A stretch of 64,000 nucleotides of DNA, from assembly GCA_964023275.1 (NCBI GenBank), contig OZ029917.1, forward strand, positions 31,076,005 through 31,140,004, written 5' to 3'. Shown here one piece after another: positions 1 to 10,051 of the stretch. Made by a program: the position numbers and the translations under genes. The stretch is from Norana najaformis (Eukaryota; Annelida; Clitellata; Crassiclitellata; Hormogastridae). Each line of letters begins with the position of its first letter. Positions within the stretch are counted from its first letter, which is position 1. A model generated the notes under the pieces. It was given only the letters and a program-made list of their open reading frames with translations, was not told where the DNA came from and ran no database searches.

Positions 1-1300
1 GCCAAAATTTTATCCAGAGTAAATATGGTCCGCAATACATCTAAGTGCTTTTCGTTGACTTTAACATAGCTGGTGGCTGTCAGAGTCCTTAATCTTTTTA
101 ACTTTCACACAGATATCTATATCAACAGATATCTATGCACATAGTTTTGGCAACAAAAGCGCTGTGCTTTCCTGTGGAAATAATCCAGACGAGGCCAACA
201 TCTGTTGTGTTGCCTATCAGCATCTGATGATTGCGTAGAGATATCCAGCCTAACAGCCGAATAGCAGGAATGTTAGTTCGGTGGCCTGTCACGGTGGCAC
301 ATAGACCGCGTTCAATTTGATAGATATAGAAAATTCATAGTAAAGGTGCACATTTGCCTTCATTAGAAAGGTCAATGAAACATCGCAATGCATGGCATAG
401 AGACAACCTCTGCTTTACTTTTCCTGCCCTTTCCATGCCTAGCGACACCGAAATGCACAAAGGTCATGCATAATGTACGAAATGACTTAATGACTTCCTT
501 AGGCGATTATTCCTTTTGCATAACGGAAAGCTGCAGCTGTGTTGACTAGTTTAGTAAGTTGAACTTAGATTGCGAGTTTTTAGGACACTAAGAACGATGG
601 ACTAAGAGCAGAATTCCTACTTGAAGAGGAAAGCATAGTAGCTTTTGTGTGTAGTCGACTTTTGCCCTCTTGGTTCTACAAATGTACCTTAAAATATCTT
701 ACCCTAAACTTCATTTATGCTTTTGAGACTCATCTTGTACCAGTATTTGTATGATAATGAAAATAATGGTAAAATAGCGTTGTACAATGAAATCTTTCTC
801 ATATCGACGATCCGAGGTCTCAGTTGATTCATCCTTAACACATAGATTTGTGTCTCACTTTCATACATTCCTATGATAGATTTGTATTGTGCTACACATT
901 TAATCGTCTAAGCAGTAATTGATCGAAGTGCAATGACGCTTGGGTGCTTAATTAACAACCTGCAGCAACTGCGAATAATATAATATGGATGGATTTCTGA
1001 CGGGTGCCAGCTGTTCATGGCGTTCGATGAGCGAGTTGAAACAAACCTTAGAATGATTGCATATCATGCAACACGTCAGAAGACCTTGAGATGATATAAG
1101 ACCTCATTAAGTGCTGCCGCTCCTTCCGCCCAATTCTTCTGTAGCAGGAGCAGCAGAAGGAATATGAATAGAAGAAAGAGGGTCATGATGAAGAATGTAC
1201 ATTAAAGGAAAGCAGAAAGATAAGACTTTCAGAAGCACCCGGATGTAGATCACGTGACAAACATAAACAAGTGCAAAGGGGAAAGAGCCAAAGTAGACAG
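1..1300. other. gene-free AT-rich DNA
   Basis: No coding frame with recognisable similarity, splice-consistent exon or mobile-element terminus was seen on either strand. It is treated as intergenic or intronic DNA. Confidence 0.5.
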
Positions 1301-1364
1301 GAACATGTCAGATTAGGAATGCAAGATTATATATATGTATACAATATCGATAGTTACATTTATA

Positions 1365-1500
1365 CATACACAGATAGATAGATAGGCAGATAAGAAGATG
1401 CATACATAGATATTTCAGATAGAAAGATAGGTAGACAGGCAGATAGACAAACAGACAGTTAGATGGATATATAGAGAGGTAGACAAACAGACAGAAAGTC
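1365..1500. repeat. imperfect GATA/GACA simple repeat
   Basis: The stretch is a degenerate mixture of GATA, AGATAG and ACAG units. It produces spurious low-complexity reading frames on both strands. Confidence 0.7.
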
Positions 1501-1807
1501 AATGTTTGCAGTCACTCCTTCCTCTCATTTCTCGCAATCATTTCATCCAGTCATTCCTTGTTGTCATTTCTTGGGAAGCGGGATATTTAGGCGTCGACCG
1601 TTTCGGAGCCATGAACACGCCCATTGCTTGCTTGACAGTTAGTTTTGTATGGTTGTTTTATAGGCCTACGCAGGCTATTATTATACTTTCGGTGAATTGA
1701 ATGAGATCGTTCTGAGATGGGCATATTTTGTGTTTGGATCGTTTGCGCATAAAAATCGTGCAGTTTTGCTGCTGAATTTTCTCTATTTTACTTATCCTTT
1801 CTCTGAT

Positions 1808-2242
1808 TCGAGTTGATTCTTTCTAGGCTGTAATTGTAATTACGTATTTGTATAGCGCCTCTCAAGCGGAAACTCCACAGATGCTTAAAGGGAACACGTC
1901 TCTTGTAATTAGTAACTTCTAATGCGCCGGTGTCTAATGCACACGAAAGACAAACCGCAATCAGGTCAATATTTAGAAGGTCAGTCCAGGAGACAGAGAG
2001 GCAGCGAGAGGCAGCGAGAGGCAGCGAGAGGCAGCGAGAGGCAGCGAGAGGCAGCGAGAGGCAGCGAGAGGCAGCGAGAGGCAGCGAGAGGCAGCCAGGA
2101 GACAGAGAGGTAGCGAGAGGCAGCGAGAGGCAGCGAGAGGCAGCGTATGGCGGATAAGCAATTTGAAAAGGCAAGTCTTAAGCTGAGAACGAAATGACAG
2201 AAGCAACTGAGCAGAAAGAACAGACACAGAGAACGAGTTCAA
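1808..2242 (-). mobile_element. LINE 3' end (CR1/L2-type), minisatellite-expanded
   Basis: The minus strand reads LLSFRSQLKTCLFKLLIRH, the typical C-terminal end of a CR1/L2-type reverse transcriptase protein. A 3' untranslated tail follows and ends in AT-rich GTAATTGTAATTA-like units after a GGCGCTATACAAATA motif. The same tail occurs at 9.2-9.4 kb (+), 42.1-42.3 kb (-) and in the 50.9 kb satellite. In this copy the short segment just after the ORF end is tandemly expanded (separate entry). It is a 5'-truncated dead copy. Confidence 0.65.
1995..2147. repeat. 10-bp minisatellite GGCAGCGAGA inside LINE tail
   Basis: About ten near-perfect 10-bp units run to about 2095. A CCAGGAGACAGAGAG segment is then repeated and a second block of about four units follows to 2147, so the array was itself partly duplicated. 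The unexpanded LINE copy at about 42256 has a single GACAGAGAGGCAGCCTATGG at the matching place. The ORFs crossing it are artefacts of the repeat. Confidence 0.85.
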
Positions 2243-2399
2243 AAGTTAGGTCCAGCAACCGTTTTAACCCCTTCACCAAAAACATGCAGAACATGTATGT
2301 ATTATGTATGTGTGTATTATGTTTACACATATATTTATGTATGTATGTGTATGTTTATCTAGATATGTATTATTCACATATATGTATGTAGCAATGGCG

Positions 2400-3900
2400 T
2401 ATAGAATAGGACCAAGTAGGTTGAGTTGTTGTACACTGTACGCCTTCTGTACATTTTGGCGGGAAAGCCGAACCTTTTGGCGGATGTTGTCTGACCATAA
2501 AAAGATGTCGCGCTTAAGTTCTGCTCAGATTGGAGTTTGATTTTGGTCCTGCGTGACAAGGATTTTTCTTCCCAGTCTATTTCGGCTAGTCATGTTTGAG
2601 TCTCCCTATGCTGGGATGACTTATTTGGTTCTTTTGAGCCTTTTTGCCATTTTGTTTCTTTGTGAGCTGTTTTTATGTGCTATCTTTCGGCGGATGTTGT
2701 GTTTTTCTTCTTTAGAGGCTGTTCGTTGGTTTTCCGCTGCCCAAAGTCGGCATCTTGTTTCTATGCCCAGTCACATCACGCTTGTAAATAGCTTAGGAAA
2801 TAAAACAGTTCAACCTAAAGCTGATATTTCTTCATATCCCTAGACAACCAGTAGCAATATGTGTGTATATTCTTACATTCGTCGTAGAACAGGATCGGAG
2901 TGAGTGGGTTGAGTTGTTGTTTGTCGTCTATTTTGGCGGGAAAGCCGACTCTAACTTAGACTGGCGACCCCCTTACGTCTTCCCTGCGTCGACCTGTGTG
3001 TACTCTGACACTGAGAAGGCCGCTCCCTTAAGTTCGGCCTCGGTAGCTTGACCTTACTTTACTATCTTTCGACTGCCAAAGCTCATAAATTGATTTCTCT
3101 ACTGTAGGCAGCAACTTCTTCACAGTTGAGAAACTCTGTCTAGTTGATCTTCTGAGCAATTTTATTGCAAGAAATCAGCTCAAATACGACGTAGGAACTG
3201 TTTTAGTTACACACCGATAAACCGACTTCTGCTGCCTTAACTCTCCGTCTAGATACAGATTGCATACATTGTCTAGATACATATTGCATACATTGTCCAG
3301 ATACAGATTGCATACATTGTCTAGATACAGATTGCATACATTGTCTAGATACATATTGCATACATTGTCCAGATACAGATTGCATACATTGTCTAGATAC
3401 AGATTGCATACATTGTCTAGATACAGATTGCATACATTGTCTAGATACAGATTGCATACATTGTCTAGATACAGATTGCATACATTGTCTAGATACTAGA
3501 TACAGGTTGCATACATTGTCTAGATACATATTGCACACTTTCAGTAGATCATCACGCTTCACTATCTCAGAGCGCGAATCAACCAATGAACGTAAGTGAC
3601 AAGCAATGTACATCAACTGCAGAACCATACAAGCATTCTGTATACACGTATTGCTTAACTTTTTGGGACCGTTTAGTTATGTTTGAACCGTTTTTGTCAG
3701 CATCTATTGGCGGATGTTTTCTTTTCTCTTCGTGAGGTTCTAGCTGGTTTTTGTCGCCGCCTGAGGCCGACGTCTTGTTGCTCTACGCGAATCAAATAGC
3801 GCCTGTAAAAAGCTTAGGAAATAAATGTATCCTAAAGCTGGTATCCTATTCCATACCTCTGTAATACCTGCAATGTGCGGGGTCTCGTCCAAACCTATTA
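2400..3900 (+). repeat. diverged direct repeats, possible LTR remnants
   Basis: Blocks around 2400-2500 and 2890-2960 share GGTTGAGTTGTTGT followed by TTTTGGCGGGAAAGCCGA. Blocks around 2675-2865 and 3690-3890 share GGCGGATGTT, a GTTCTAGCTGGTTTT-like segment, and a CTTGTAAATAGCTTAGGAAATAAA-like stretch containing a polyadenylation signal. Direct repeats with an internal AATAAA, followed by a gag-like segment at 4.1-4.5 kb, suggest fragmented long terminal repeats. Exact ends and target duplications were not found, so another repeat class is possible. Confidence 0.35.
3247..3535. repeat. 24-bp tandem repeat, about 12 copies
   Basis: The unit is AGATACAGATTGCATACATT plus GTCT. Two variants alternate (CAGATT versus CATATT, and GTCT versus GTCC), and there is one 8-bp slip near 3490. 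Because 24 is a multiple of three, both strands stay open and read repeated HTLSRYRL on plus and SRQCMQSV on minus. There is no other sign of coding. Confidence 0.9.
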
Positions 3901-4094
3901 GGCTATGTTTAGTAAATGGTTGGAATAGTCAGATCACAAAAGGCTTGGGTTTTCAGTTTTCGTTGTTTTGAATTACTGAGCTAGTTGTTGTACTTTCGGG
4001 TTGACTGTGGCTGGCTATGCAACGAATATGTCGGTTGTTAATTTGCATATATTGCGTACAAATTGCAAACTTTCAGTAGAGGGTCACGCTTCAT

Positions 4095-4480
4095 TACCTT
4101 TGACGACAGCCAAACAAATAACACTCGACGACGTTCTTCAAATGTTGGCTAAGGAGTTAGGATGGAACTCGAGAGGATGAGTCAAGATATGAAAGGCTCA
4201 ATAAATTACAGCTGGAGAAAACTTCAGCTAATTGCTGTCGACAGAGAAAGTAGGTGCGGAAGACTGGCGTGTTAAAGTAGAACAATAAAAAATAAGTGCC
4301 AAAAGGAAATTGCGGAGTCTGAACGACGGCAAAATATGGAGGAACAAGAGCTTGAACTGGCTAAGCTTAAATTAGAGACTGAAATAAGAAAAGCCGAATC
4401 TGGGGAGAGAAAGTTACAGCTGGAGGAGAGAAAATTGCACGCGGAATTGAAAGAGAAAGAAAGGCAGAGACGGTAGGAAT
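4095..4480 (+). pseudogene. gag-like remnant of an LTR retroelement (tentative)
   Basis: The plus strand reads DDVLQMLAKELGW near 4125, then after stops and shifts WRKLQLIAVDRES, then a charged run from about 4305 that includes EEQELELAKLKLETEIRKAE and ends LHAELKEKERQRR. A short helical domain followed by a highly charged coiled coil is typical of the gag N-terminus of invertebrate Gypsy-type elements. The reading is broken by stops, and no protease, RT or integrase follows. A chance charged segment cannot be excluded. Confidence 0.35.
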
Positions 4481-4485
4481 TGAGG

Positions 4486-4566
4486 TACGTATGTATGTAT
4501 GTATGTATGTATGTATGTATGTATGTGTATGTGTGTGCATGTATGTGTACGTACGTATGTATGTGT
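4486..4566. repeat. (GTAT)n microsatellite
   Basis: GTAT units run with a few GTGT, GCAT and GTAC interruptions. Confidence 0.9.
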
Positions 4567-5035
4567 GCATGATGGAACATTGTACGCTGCCGTCTTCAGT
4601 TGCAGGTTTGACGACCAATGTAAGAGTTTCGAACCAGTTTACAATCGCTGTTGAATCTTTTGGTACTTCACTGGCTAATGATTCCAGGGTTGAAGGCGTT
4701 CTTGCGTCACACCTATACTATGTATTATTAAGACTCTCAAATTTAAGTTTCCAATTAAATGAAAAGTAATAGGCCTTCTTGTAGTGACTGTAGGGCAAGT
4801 AACGCTAAGAGAAGACGAAATCAGAAATTAGCTCGGAAACATCAGCTGTCTATACAGTTAAAAAGAGAAATAAAAAGAAAAGAAAACGATTCGTTTATAA
4901 CCAAACAAAATTATTCCCAGTAGTTTGGACTAAGCAATGAGATTGTCTAAATTTGGGTGTAGGTGGAACTGTAAAATGCCTTCCAGCGCCTCGCCCAAAC
5001 GCCCGGCGCCCAAACAGCTGCGCCAAAATGTCACG

Positions 5036-5180
5036 TATCCCATTCCTTGCATTCATTCTTGCATTCATTTCTTGCAGTAATTTTTGTATTCATTCATTGT
5101 ATTCATTGCCTACAGTCATTCTTTGCATTCGTTTCATGCATCCATTCCTTACATTCATTCTTTGTAATAATTCCTTGTGG
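5036..5180. repeat. imperfect CATTC-rich repeat
   Basis: Degenerate units around TTGCATTCATTC and TTCATTCC fill the segment. The short frames across it are low complexity and not considered genes. Confidence 0.6.
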
Positions 5181-5984
5181 CAATTCTTCCTGGTCAGTCG
5201 GTTCTAATGACCGTTTGCAATTCGTTCGCTTCGCTAACCGTGCGTCGCATTTTTTCGAGCGATTGGCAGCTGATGACGGCTGCACATAAATCATCTTGAT
5301 TCTGTCAGTTTGCAATCTAATGCAGCAATTTGGTGGAGGGATGAAATTGAGGGTCAGCGGCGAAAGGGGCTATATTACCCCTCCACCTCATACACCAGCT
5401 GCGTTCTCTTTGGCCTGAATAACGTTTGCTTATAATGAAACCACTATCCAAGTCGACGCACACAAAGGGTCGATCGCTGGCCCCTTGGCTGTCCCTCTGA
5501 GCTGACGAGGGACGACGAGAGCCCTCAGCTGTATGCCCTGCCCTGGATTGCGTGACATTCAAGACTCCAAAGACCTGACTCTTAATAACAACTCACGATT
5601 GGCTATACATTTCTGTCTAGGTGTTCATCGGCTTGTTCGTCTGTGTAGACCTCTCAGTCAGTCTGCCTATCTGTCTGTCTGAATGTCTGTCTGTTGTTAC
5701 CTTTTCTGCGTCTCTTCCCCATTCGCTGCCTTTCTGATCATCTCTGTCGTTTTCTTTTTCCTCAGTCATAATGAAGAGCAAAGTGTTTCAATCTTTTGCC
5801 TTCATTATGATCGAGGAACATAATCCACCCGGAATATATTCCCTGAGAACATTCAACAGAAGTTTCTTTGGTTTCTTTCTATCAGCATTTATCTCTGAAC
5901 TGGATGACAGGAGATCAGTGTCAGACCTACATTCATATGTCCTGTGACATTATGTACTCGAGGGATTTTATCTGCCAGTGGAGG

Positions 5985-6055
5985 ATGTTAAGTCCAGTTC
6001 TGCTTGTTGATGCCATGTGCATTAGACATCGGGCAAATGAAATTGTAAATTAGGT
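5985..6055 (+). mobile_element. short LINE 3' tail fragment
   Basis: GTTGATGCCATGTGCATTAGACATCGGGC matches in pattern the tail of the LINE copy at about 9307-9345 (GGTTGATAGCTTGTGCATTAGACACCGGCC). No coding portion is recognisable. Confidence 0.4.
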
Positions 6056-6957
6056 TAATTAGCGATGCAGAGTTGCAGGTAGATTGACAAATGATAGGGG
6101 TCAACATTATTGTAAGTTAGACTAATTATAAATGGTTTACACGGGGAGTGAAGAGGTATAAGGCAGACAGATCATTGGCATATGCTAGTGACCAACCACC
6201 TGAGTTGAGATCTTCCATTGGTTGTCACTGTGAGGAGGGCGTAGACGTCACTGACTGGAAGGTCAGCAAGTTCAGCAGTGGTTTTGCCAGACGAAAGAGT
6301 GCACATAATGTAAGGGCTGAGGGCTGTGCAAAGGTATCTCAGTCTTGGCTCTTCTGGTGGTATTTTCTGGTGGTGAGTGAAATGGGTTTGATTGTGGTTC
6401 TGCTGGAAAGAAGGGAGCAGGCTTGCGGTGCTGATCGCAACAGTCTTTTGAGAGGACGGACGTGAGAAGATCCAATGGCCGTGGTCGCCACACTGCCCTG
6501 GGATGCGTGAACCTTTGACACCAACCTTGTGTATGGTCCCAATACTATCTACTCGTGAGTGCTGGAACCCGGCAGGTCCAACTGAAGTAAAAGCGGGAGT
6601 TTGTCACAGCAGTTTATATGCTGACAAGAATAAACTATAGCCTATGAAGAAGTTTGTCTTAAACTTCAGGGGCCGTATGCACGACGCAGGAGTAAGCTAT
6701 TCGCCGAATAGCGCCTCCTCGTCGAATAACTGTTCACCGCTTAGCCGCCGACGATAAGCGGTATGCACGACGCAGGAGTAGAGAGCCGAATAGCTACTCG
6801 CTGCATCCAGCGAGCGACGGAATATTTCTCACGCAGGGTTCGCCTCTTTTAGCCTGTTTTGGTTGCTGGCGCATGCGCGTAGCTATCTAAAGAGGACACT
6901 AAGCTTCTTTGCTAGGAGGAGTGTTTACATTATTGTCGAGTGTTACTGTTTAGAAAT

Positions 6958-7114
6958 ATTAGCTAGAATGGAGTGCGAGAAAAGGGCAGCGCAAGCCAAA
7001 TTTCATAGACAAATAGGTGCCGTGCATATTGGAGGGGATAGCACAAGAGAAGGACGCTATATAGTCCAAGTTGCAGGGTGCACTGACAGCACGGGGCAAG
7101 AAGGAGGCGTGTAA
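6958..7114 (+). other. short open frame inside Harbinger element, unrecognised
   Basis: A methionine at 6968 opens a short frame (MECEKRAAQAKFHRQIGAVH, ending QEGGV) about 300 bp inside the left end. It could be a remnant of the element's accessory gene, but no Myb/SANT signature is visible. Coding status is doubtful. Confidence 0.2.
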
Positions 7115-7744
7115 ACTGTAATATTACCTGCGTCCCTATGCAATGGTTTACTACTTATAATTATTATTATGTGTTATATGTTGATATGAATAATAAAAGT
7201 TTTACTCTTTCGTATCTTTTAACATAAATAATGCTTATGTGGTATTTCAAGTCAGGCTAATGCCCATATCAACATTCTTCCTCATCACAAAGGGCTGTCA
7301 TAGTTGGTTATGGTTTTTTAATGCAATTTACTTTGGTTAGATTGCCAATCTTTGCCATGCACTCGTGAATGTGTGCATGCCCAAAGCCCACCACATGGAG
7401 ATTTTGACAAGAAGGCCTCCACACTTTATCTGCTTTCAGCTTTCATAAGTGTCTTTCAGATTCCCAGTAAAATTTGGAATTATATGTAACCCTGGTCAAT
7501 GCTATTACCCTTCTCCAAAGACAAAGGAAGAAATACAGATAGACCAATCACAGCAACAAAGACAGGGAGACGAATGAAATACACCCAAACAGAGAAACAC
7601 AGTGCAACAAATGAGAAACTTGTAAGTGTAACTGTAATCACGACAATTTATACAGCATCGTCAGTAGCAAGCTACTTCAAGGGTGTTTTATAATGTCAAA
7701 TGTTTGCACGAACAAGAGTCCAACAATAAATGATAAATGGACGA

Positions 7745-8060
7745 TGTATAAAAATCAAAATCAAATGCTGATACTAGAGTTAGACAGTAAACAGAAAATC
7801 TTAACTGTGAGTAAATAGGATCTCAAAAGTCTCTTAAAAACAAAAACATTCTCGGCTTCTTGGATGGCTACAGGAAGACTATTCCAGGCACAGAAACAGA
7901 CAAGTGAGACAAACCAACAGAGGCTTGTGTATGAGACACAAGAAGGATGCCCACAACGAATAAGTCTCCGGCAGCTGACAAGCAATAGCTCATTTGATTT
8001 GATTTGATAACTTATATGGCGCTTCTTACAGAACAAACTACTCAGAGGGGCTTCCAGCAT
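7745..8060 (-). mobile_element. LINE 3' end nested in Harbinger element
   Basis: The minus strand reads WNSLPVAIQEAENVFVFKRL followed by LRSYLL, the C-terminal motif of CR1/L2-type LINE proteins. At 8000-8060 a separate tail-like core (GATAACTTATATGGCGCTTC and CTCAGAGGGGCTTCCAGC), preceded by TTTGA repeats, matches the piece at 27.51-27.59 kb. The two pieces may be different insertions. Confidence 0.6.
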
Positions 8061-8339
8061 GAGAGCCCCTAGGAAGCTCAGACCCACAGACAGAGACACA
8101 AAAAAGACACAATGACAGACAGAGACAGATAAGTGAACAAGACAGTAGAATCAAGAAAATCTCCTGCAATCTGAACCCACATAATAAATCCTGCATAAAT
8201 CAGCTGACGAATGAGCCATCCAAATGCACAGGGTTTGTTTGCTGAGAAGTGATGCACTTGGTTTTCACTTATCAACTTCCATAACAATACAGAAAATGTT
8301 GCAGTAATGATTCCTGGATTTACAAAAACACAGTTATGC

Positions 8340-8686
8340 ATTAATGATTCCTGAAATTACTAAAAGACATTATCAGATGATCCCTTGCCACCTTCCCTGC
8401 AGCTACTCGTGCCTGCTGCTCGATGTTGTGAGGTTATGGCTGTAGTGCCATTGTCAAAATCATCTTCATCATTGTCCATGATAATGTCGTCAAAGACACG
8501 GTTCAGTTGGGAATCTGGCCTTCACATAGAATTTGGCCTTTGCTGCATCTGCTTCTTGCTGGCTGGGTAGATTAACACATTTTGGCATCTGTTGCATGAA
8601 TGATTTGGCGACACGGCTGATGACTCGACTTGCCGTTGATTGATCAACTTCAAAGAACTCTCCAGTGATGCTTTGGAATGTTCTGG
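8340..8686 (-). pseudogene. Harbinger transposase, second exon (internally deleted)
   Basis: After an acceptor (TTTCTCTGCAG) the minus strand reads RTFQSITGEFFEVDQSTASR, VISRVAKSFMQQMP, then VNLPSQQEADAAKAKFYVKA and RFP. This matches the helix-turn-helix region and the lead-in to the first catalytic Asp of the Harbinger nuclease. The expected GAIDGTH segment and the whole catalytic core are absent. After a stop an acidic stretch (DNDEDDFDNG) is followed, in another frame, by AAGKVARDHLIMSF, the usual C-terminus. A deletion fused the front of the enzyme to its tail. Confidence 0.75.
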
Positions 8687-9039
8687 CTGCAGAGAAACGT
8701 TAAGTCAGCATCACCTGCAATTGTACAATTCCTCCTTGATTAACAAAACAGAAATTTCTATTTGTTGTCATAAACTGTAATACAACAAAATCATCTGTGT
8801 GTGAATTTGTATTTTGTGTATCATTATTAGTTATTGCATTACATCTTGCCTAAAAGTAATAATAAGGTATAAATGAAGAACATATGCCTGTAATTTTCAT
8901 TTGCTGAATGCAGAAACAGCACCATATTCAGCACTTCCTGTTTAGCAAAGGATTTGTTTCAAATTGGGACTTACAGTTTATAAAACATTACTACGGCCAA
9001 CCACAATACATAAAATCAGTCCTTATTCCCAAATCTTAT

Positions 9040-9480
9040 CATTATTCTGCAAGGTCATATGATTGTCTTTCTCTGGTCATACCTTGGACTAGAACTGTTC
9101 TGGGTAAACGGGCTTTTTTGGTTGTTGGACCTAAATTTTAGAATTTCCTCTCTGTGTCTGCTCGTTCTGCTCAGTCACTTTTGTCATTTTGTTCTCAACT
9201 TAAAACTTACCTGTTTCAAATTGCTTATCCACCATAGGCTGCCTCTCTGTCATGTGGACTGACCTTCTGGATATTGACCTGACTGCGGCTTGGCTTTGGT
9301 GCGCCATCGGTTGATAGCTTGTGCATTAGACACCGGCCCATTAGAAGTTTCTTCTTATTTTTATTATTGTTATGGTCGTTGTGGTTGTTTTGTTGTAGTT
9401 GTTATTGTAGTTGTTATTATTATTATTATTATTTATATTATTACTACTATCACTATTATTATTATTATTATGGTGTTACA
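9040..9480 (+). mobile_element. LINE 3' end nested in Harbinger element
   Basis: Plus-strand frames read TRTVLGKRAFLVVGPKFWNF, then SVSARSAQSLLSFCSQLKTY and LFQIAYPP, the standard C-terminus of a CR1/L2-type LINE protein. The tail GACCTTCTGGATATTGACCT and GTGCATTAGACACCGGCCC follows, then a TTA/TTG-rich tract to about 9470. This copy is the best reference for the tail that became the 89-bp satellite at 50.9 kb. It lies in the transposase intron on the opposite strand. Confidence 0.75.
9405..9472. repeat. (TTA)n-rich microsatellite
   Basis: Runs of TTA with CTA and TTG interruptions form the 3' tail of the LINE fragment just upstream. Confidence 0.8.
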
Positions 9481-9650
9481 AAGCCAAATGAATACTACAT
9501 ATAACCACGCAATAAATAATTTGCTTTGCCATTTCTTAAACACAAATACAAAGAAATTTAAGTTAGGTCTAGATGTGGCATGAGTTAGATTCTACTGTGG
9601 CTGTGAAAAATTACTGTTATGTTTAGCACGACATTAATCGAAGGCCCTAC

Positions 9651-9859
9651 CTGCATCGCGCATGGCAGACCCATGTCGTGGTACAGCGAATTCCACATCG
9701 GCCGTAAGTTCGTCACAAATTACTAGCAATGTGACGATAAAAACGAAACGCATCGTAAAGCTCCTCATCCGACAATGAATCGAGAGGATTTCGACGATCC
9801 ATAAATACTTTTTGACGTCGTAAACTGCGTTGAATGCGACGAATTGGGACATCCGCCAT
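9651..9859 (-). pseudogene. Harbinger transposase, N-terminal exon (frameshifted)
   Basis: From ATG at 9859 the minus strand reads MADVPIRRIQRSLRRQKVFM, then RRNPLDSLSDEELYDAFRFY, the N-terminal signature of HARBI1-like transposases. A stop then follows, and the continuation (CDELTADVEFAVPRHGSAMRDA) lies in another frame, so there is a frameshift around 9723-9727. The segment ends at a plausible donor, CAG|GTAGGG. The protein is normally a DDE nuclease acting on the element's own ends. This copy cannot make an intact one. Confidence 0.75.
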
Positions 9860-10051
9860 ATTGAATTCTTTCTCTTACGTTGGAGTAGACCACCTAACTC
9901 CTGCTAGCTGGGTCGAATAGAGATACTCCAGGGATACGCCAGAGTTGTGCGCTACTATGTCGTCGTGCATACCGAAATAGATTCTCTACTCGGAGTAGGC
10001 CGAATTTACGCTAGCGTAGAACTTACTCCTGCGTCGTGCATACGGCCCCAG

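Larger units (their letters stand above)
6670..10048 (-). mobile_element. PIF/Harbinger DNA transposon (degraded, 3.4 kb)
   Basis: The ends are inverted repeats starting GGGCCGTATGCACGACGCAG at 6670, with the complement ending at 10048. Inner copies of the GTATGCACGACG motif lie near 6761 and, inverted, near 9962, so each end carries two copies. CAG flanks both sides (6667-6669 and 10049-10051), giving a 3-bp target duplication. A 3-bp duplication and G-rich ends fit PIF/Harbinger. The minus strand contains transposase remnants (9859-9651, then 8686-8340) with a frameshift and an internal deletion. Two LINE 3' ends lie inside it. No Myb-like partner gene was recognised. Confidence 0.8.

Noticed and set aside
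2194-2540. Small plus-strand frames rich in Tyr/Val/Met
   Set aside because: They derive from a GTATGT-type simple sequence near 2290-2395.
3203-3628. 141-codon minus frame and 79-codon plus frame, and a CRISPR-like look
   Set aside because: Pure tandem repeat with no unique spacers, in a eukaryotic context.
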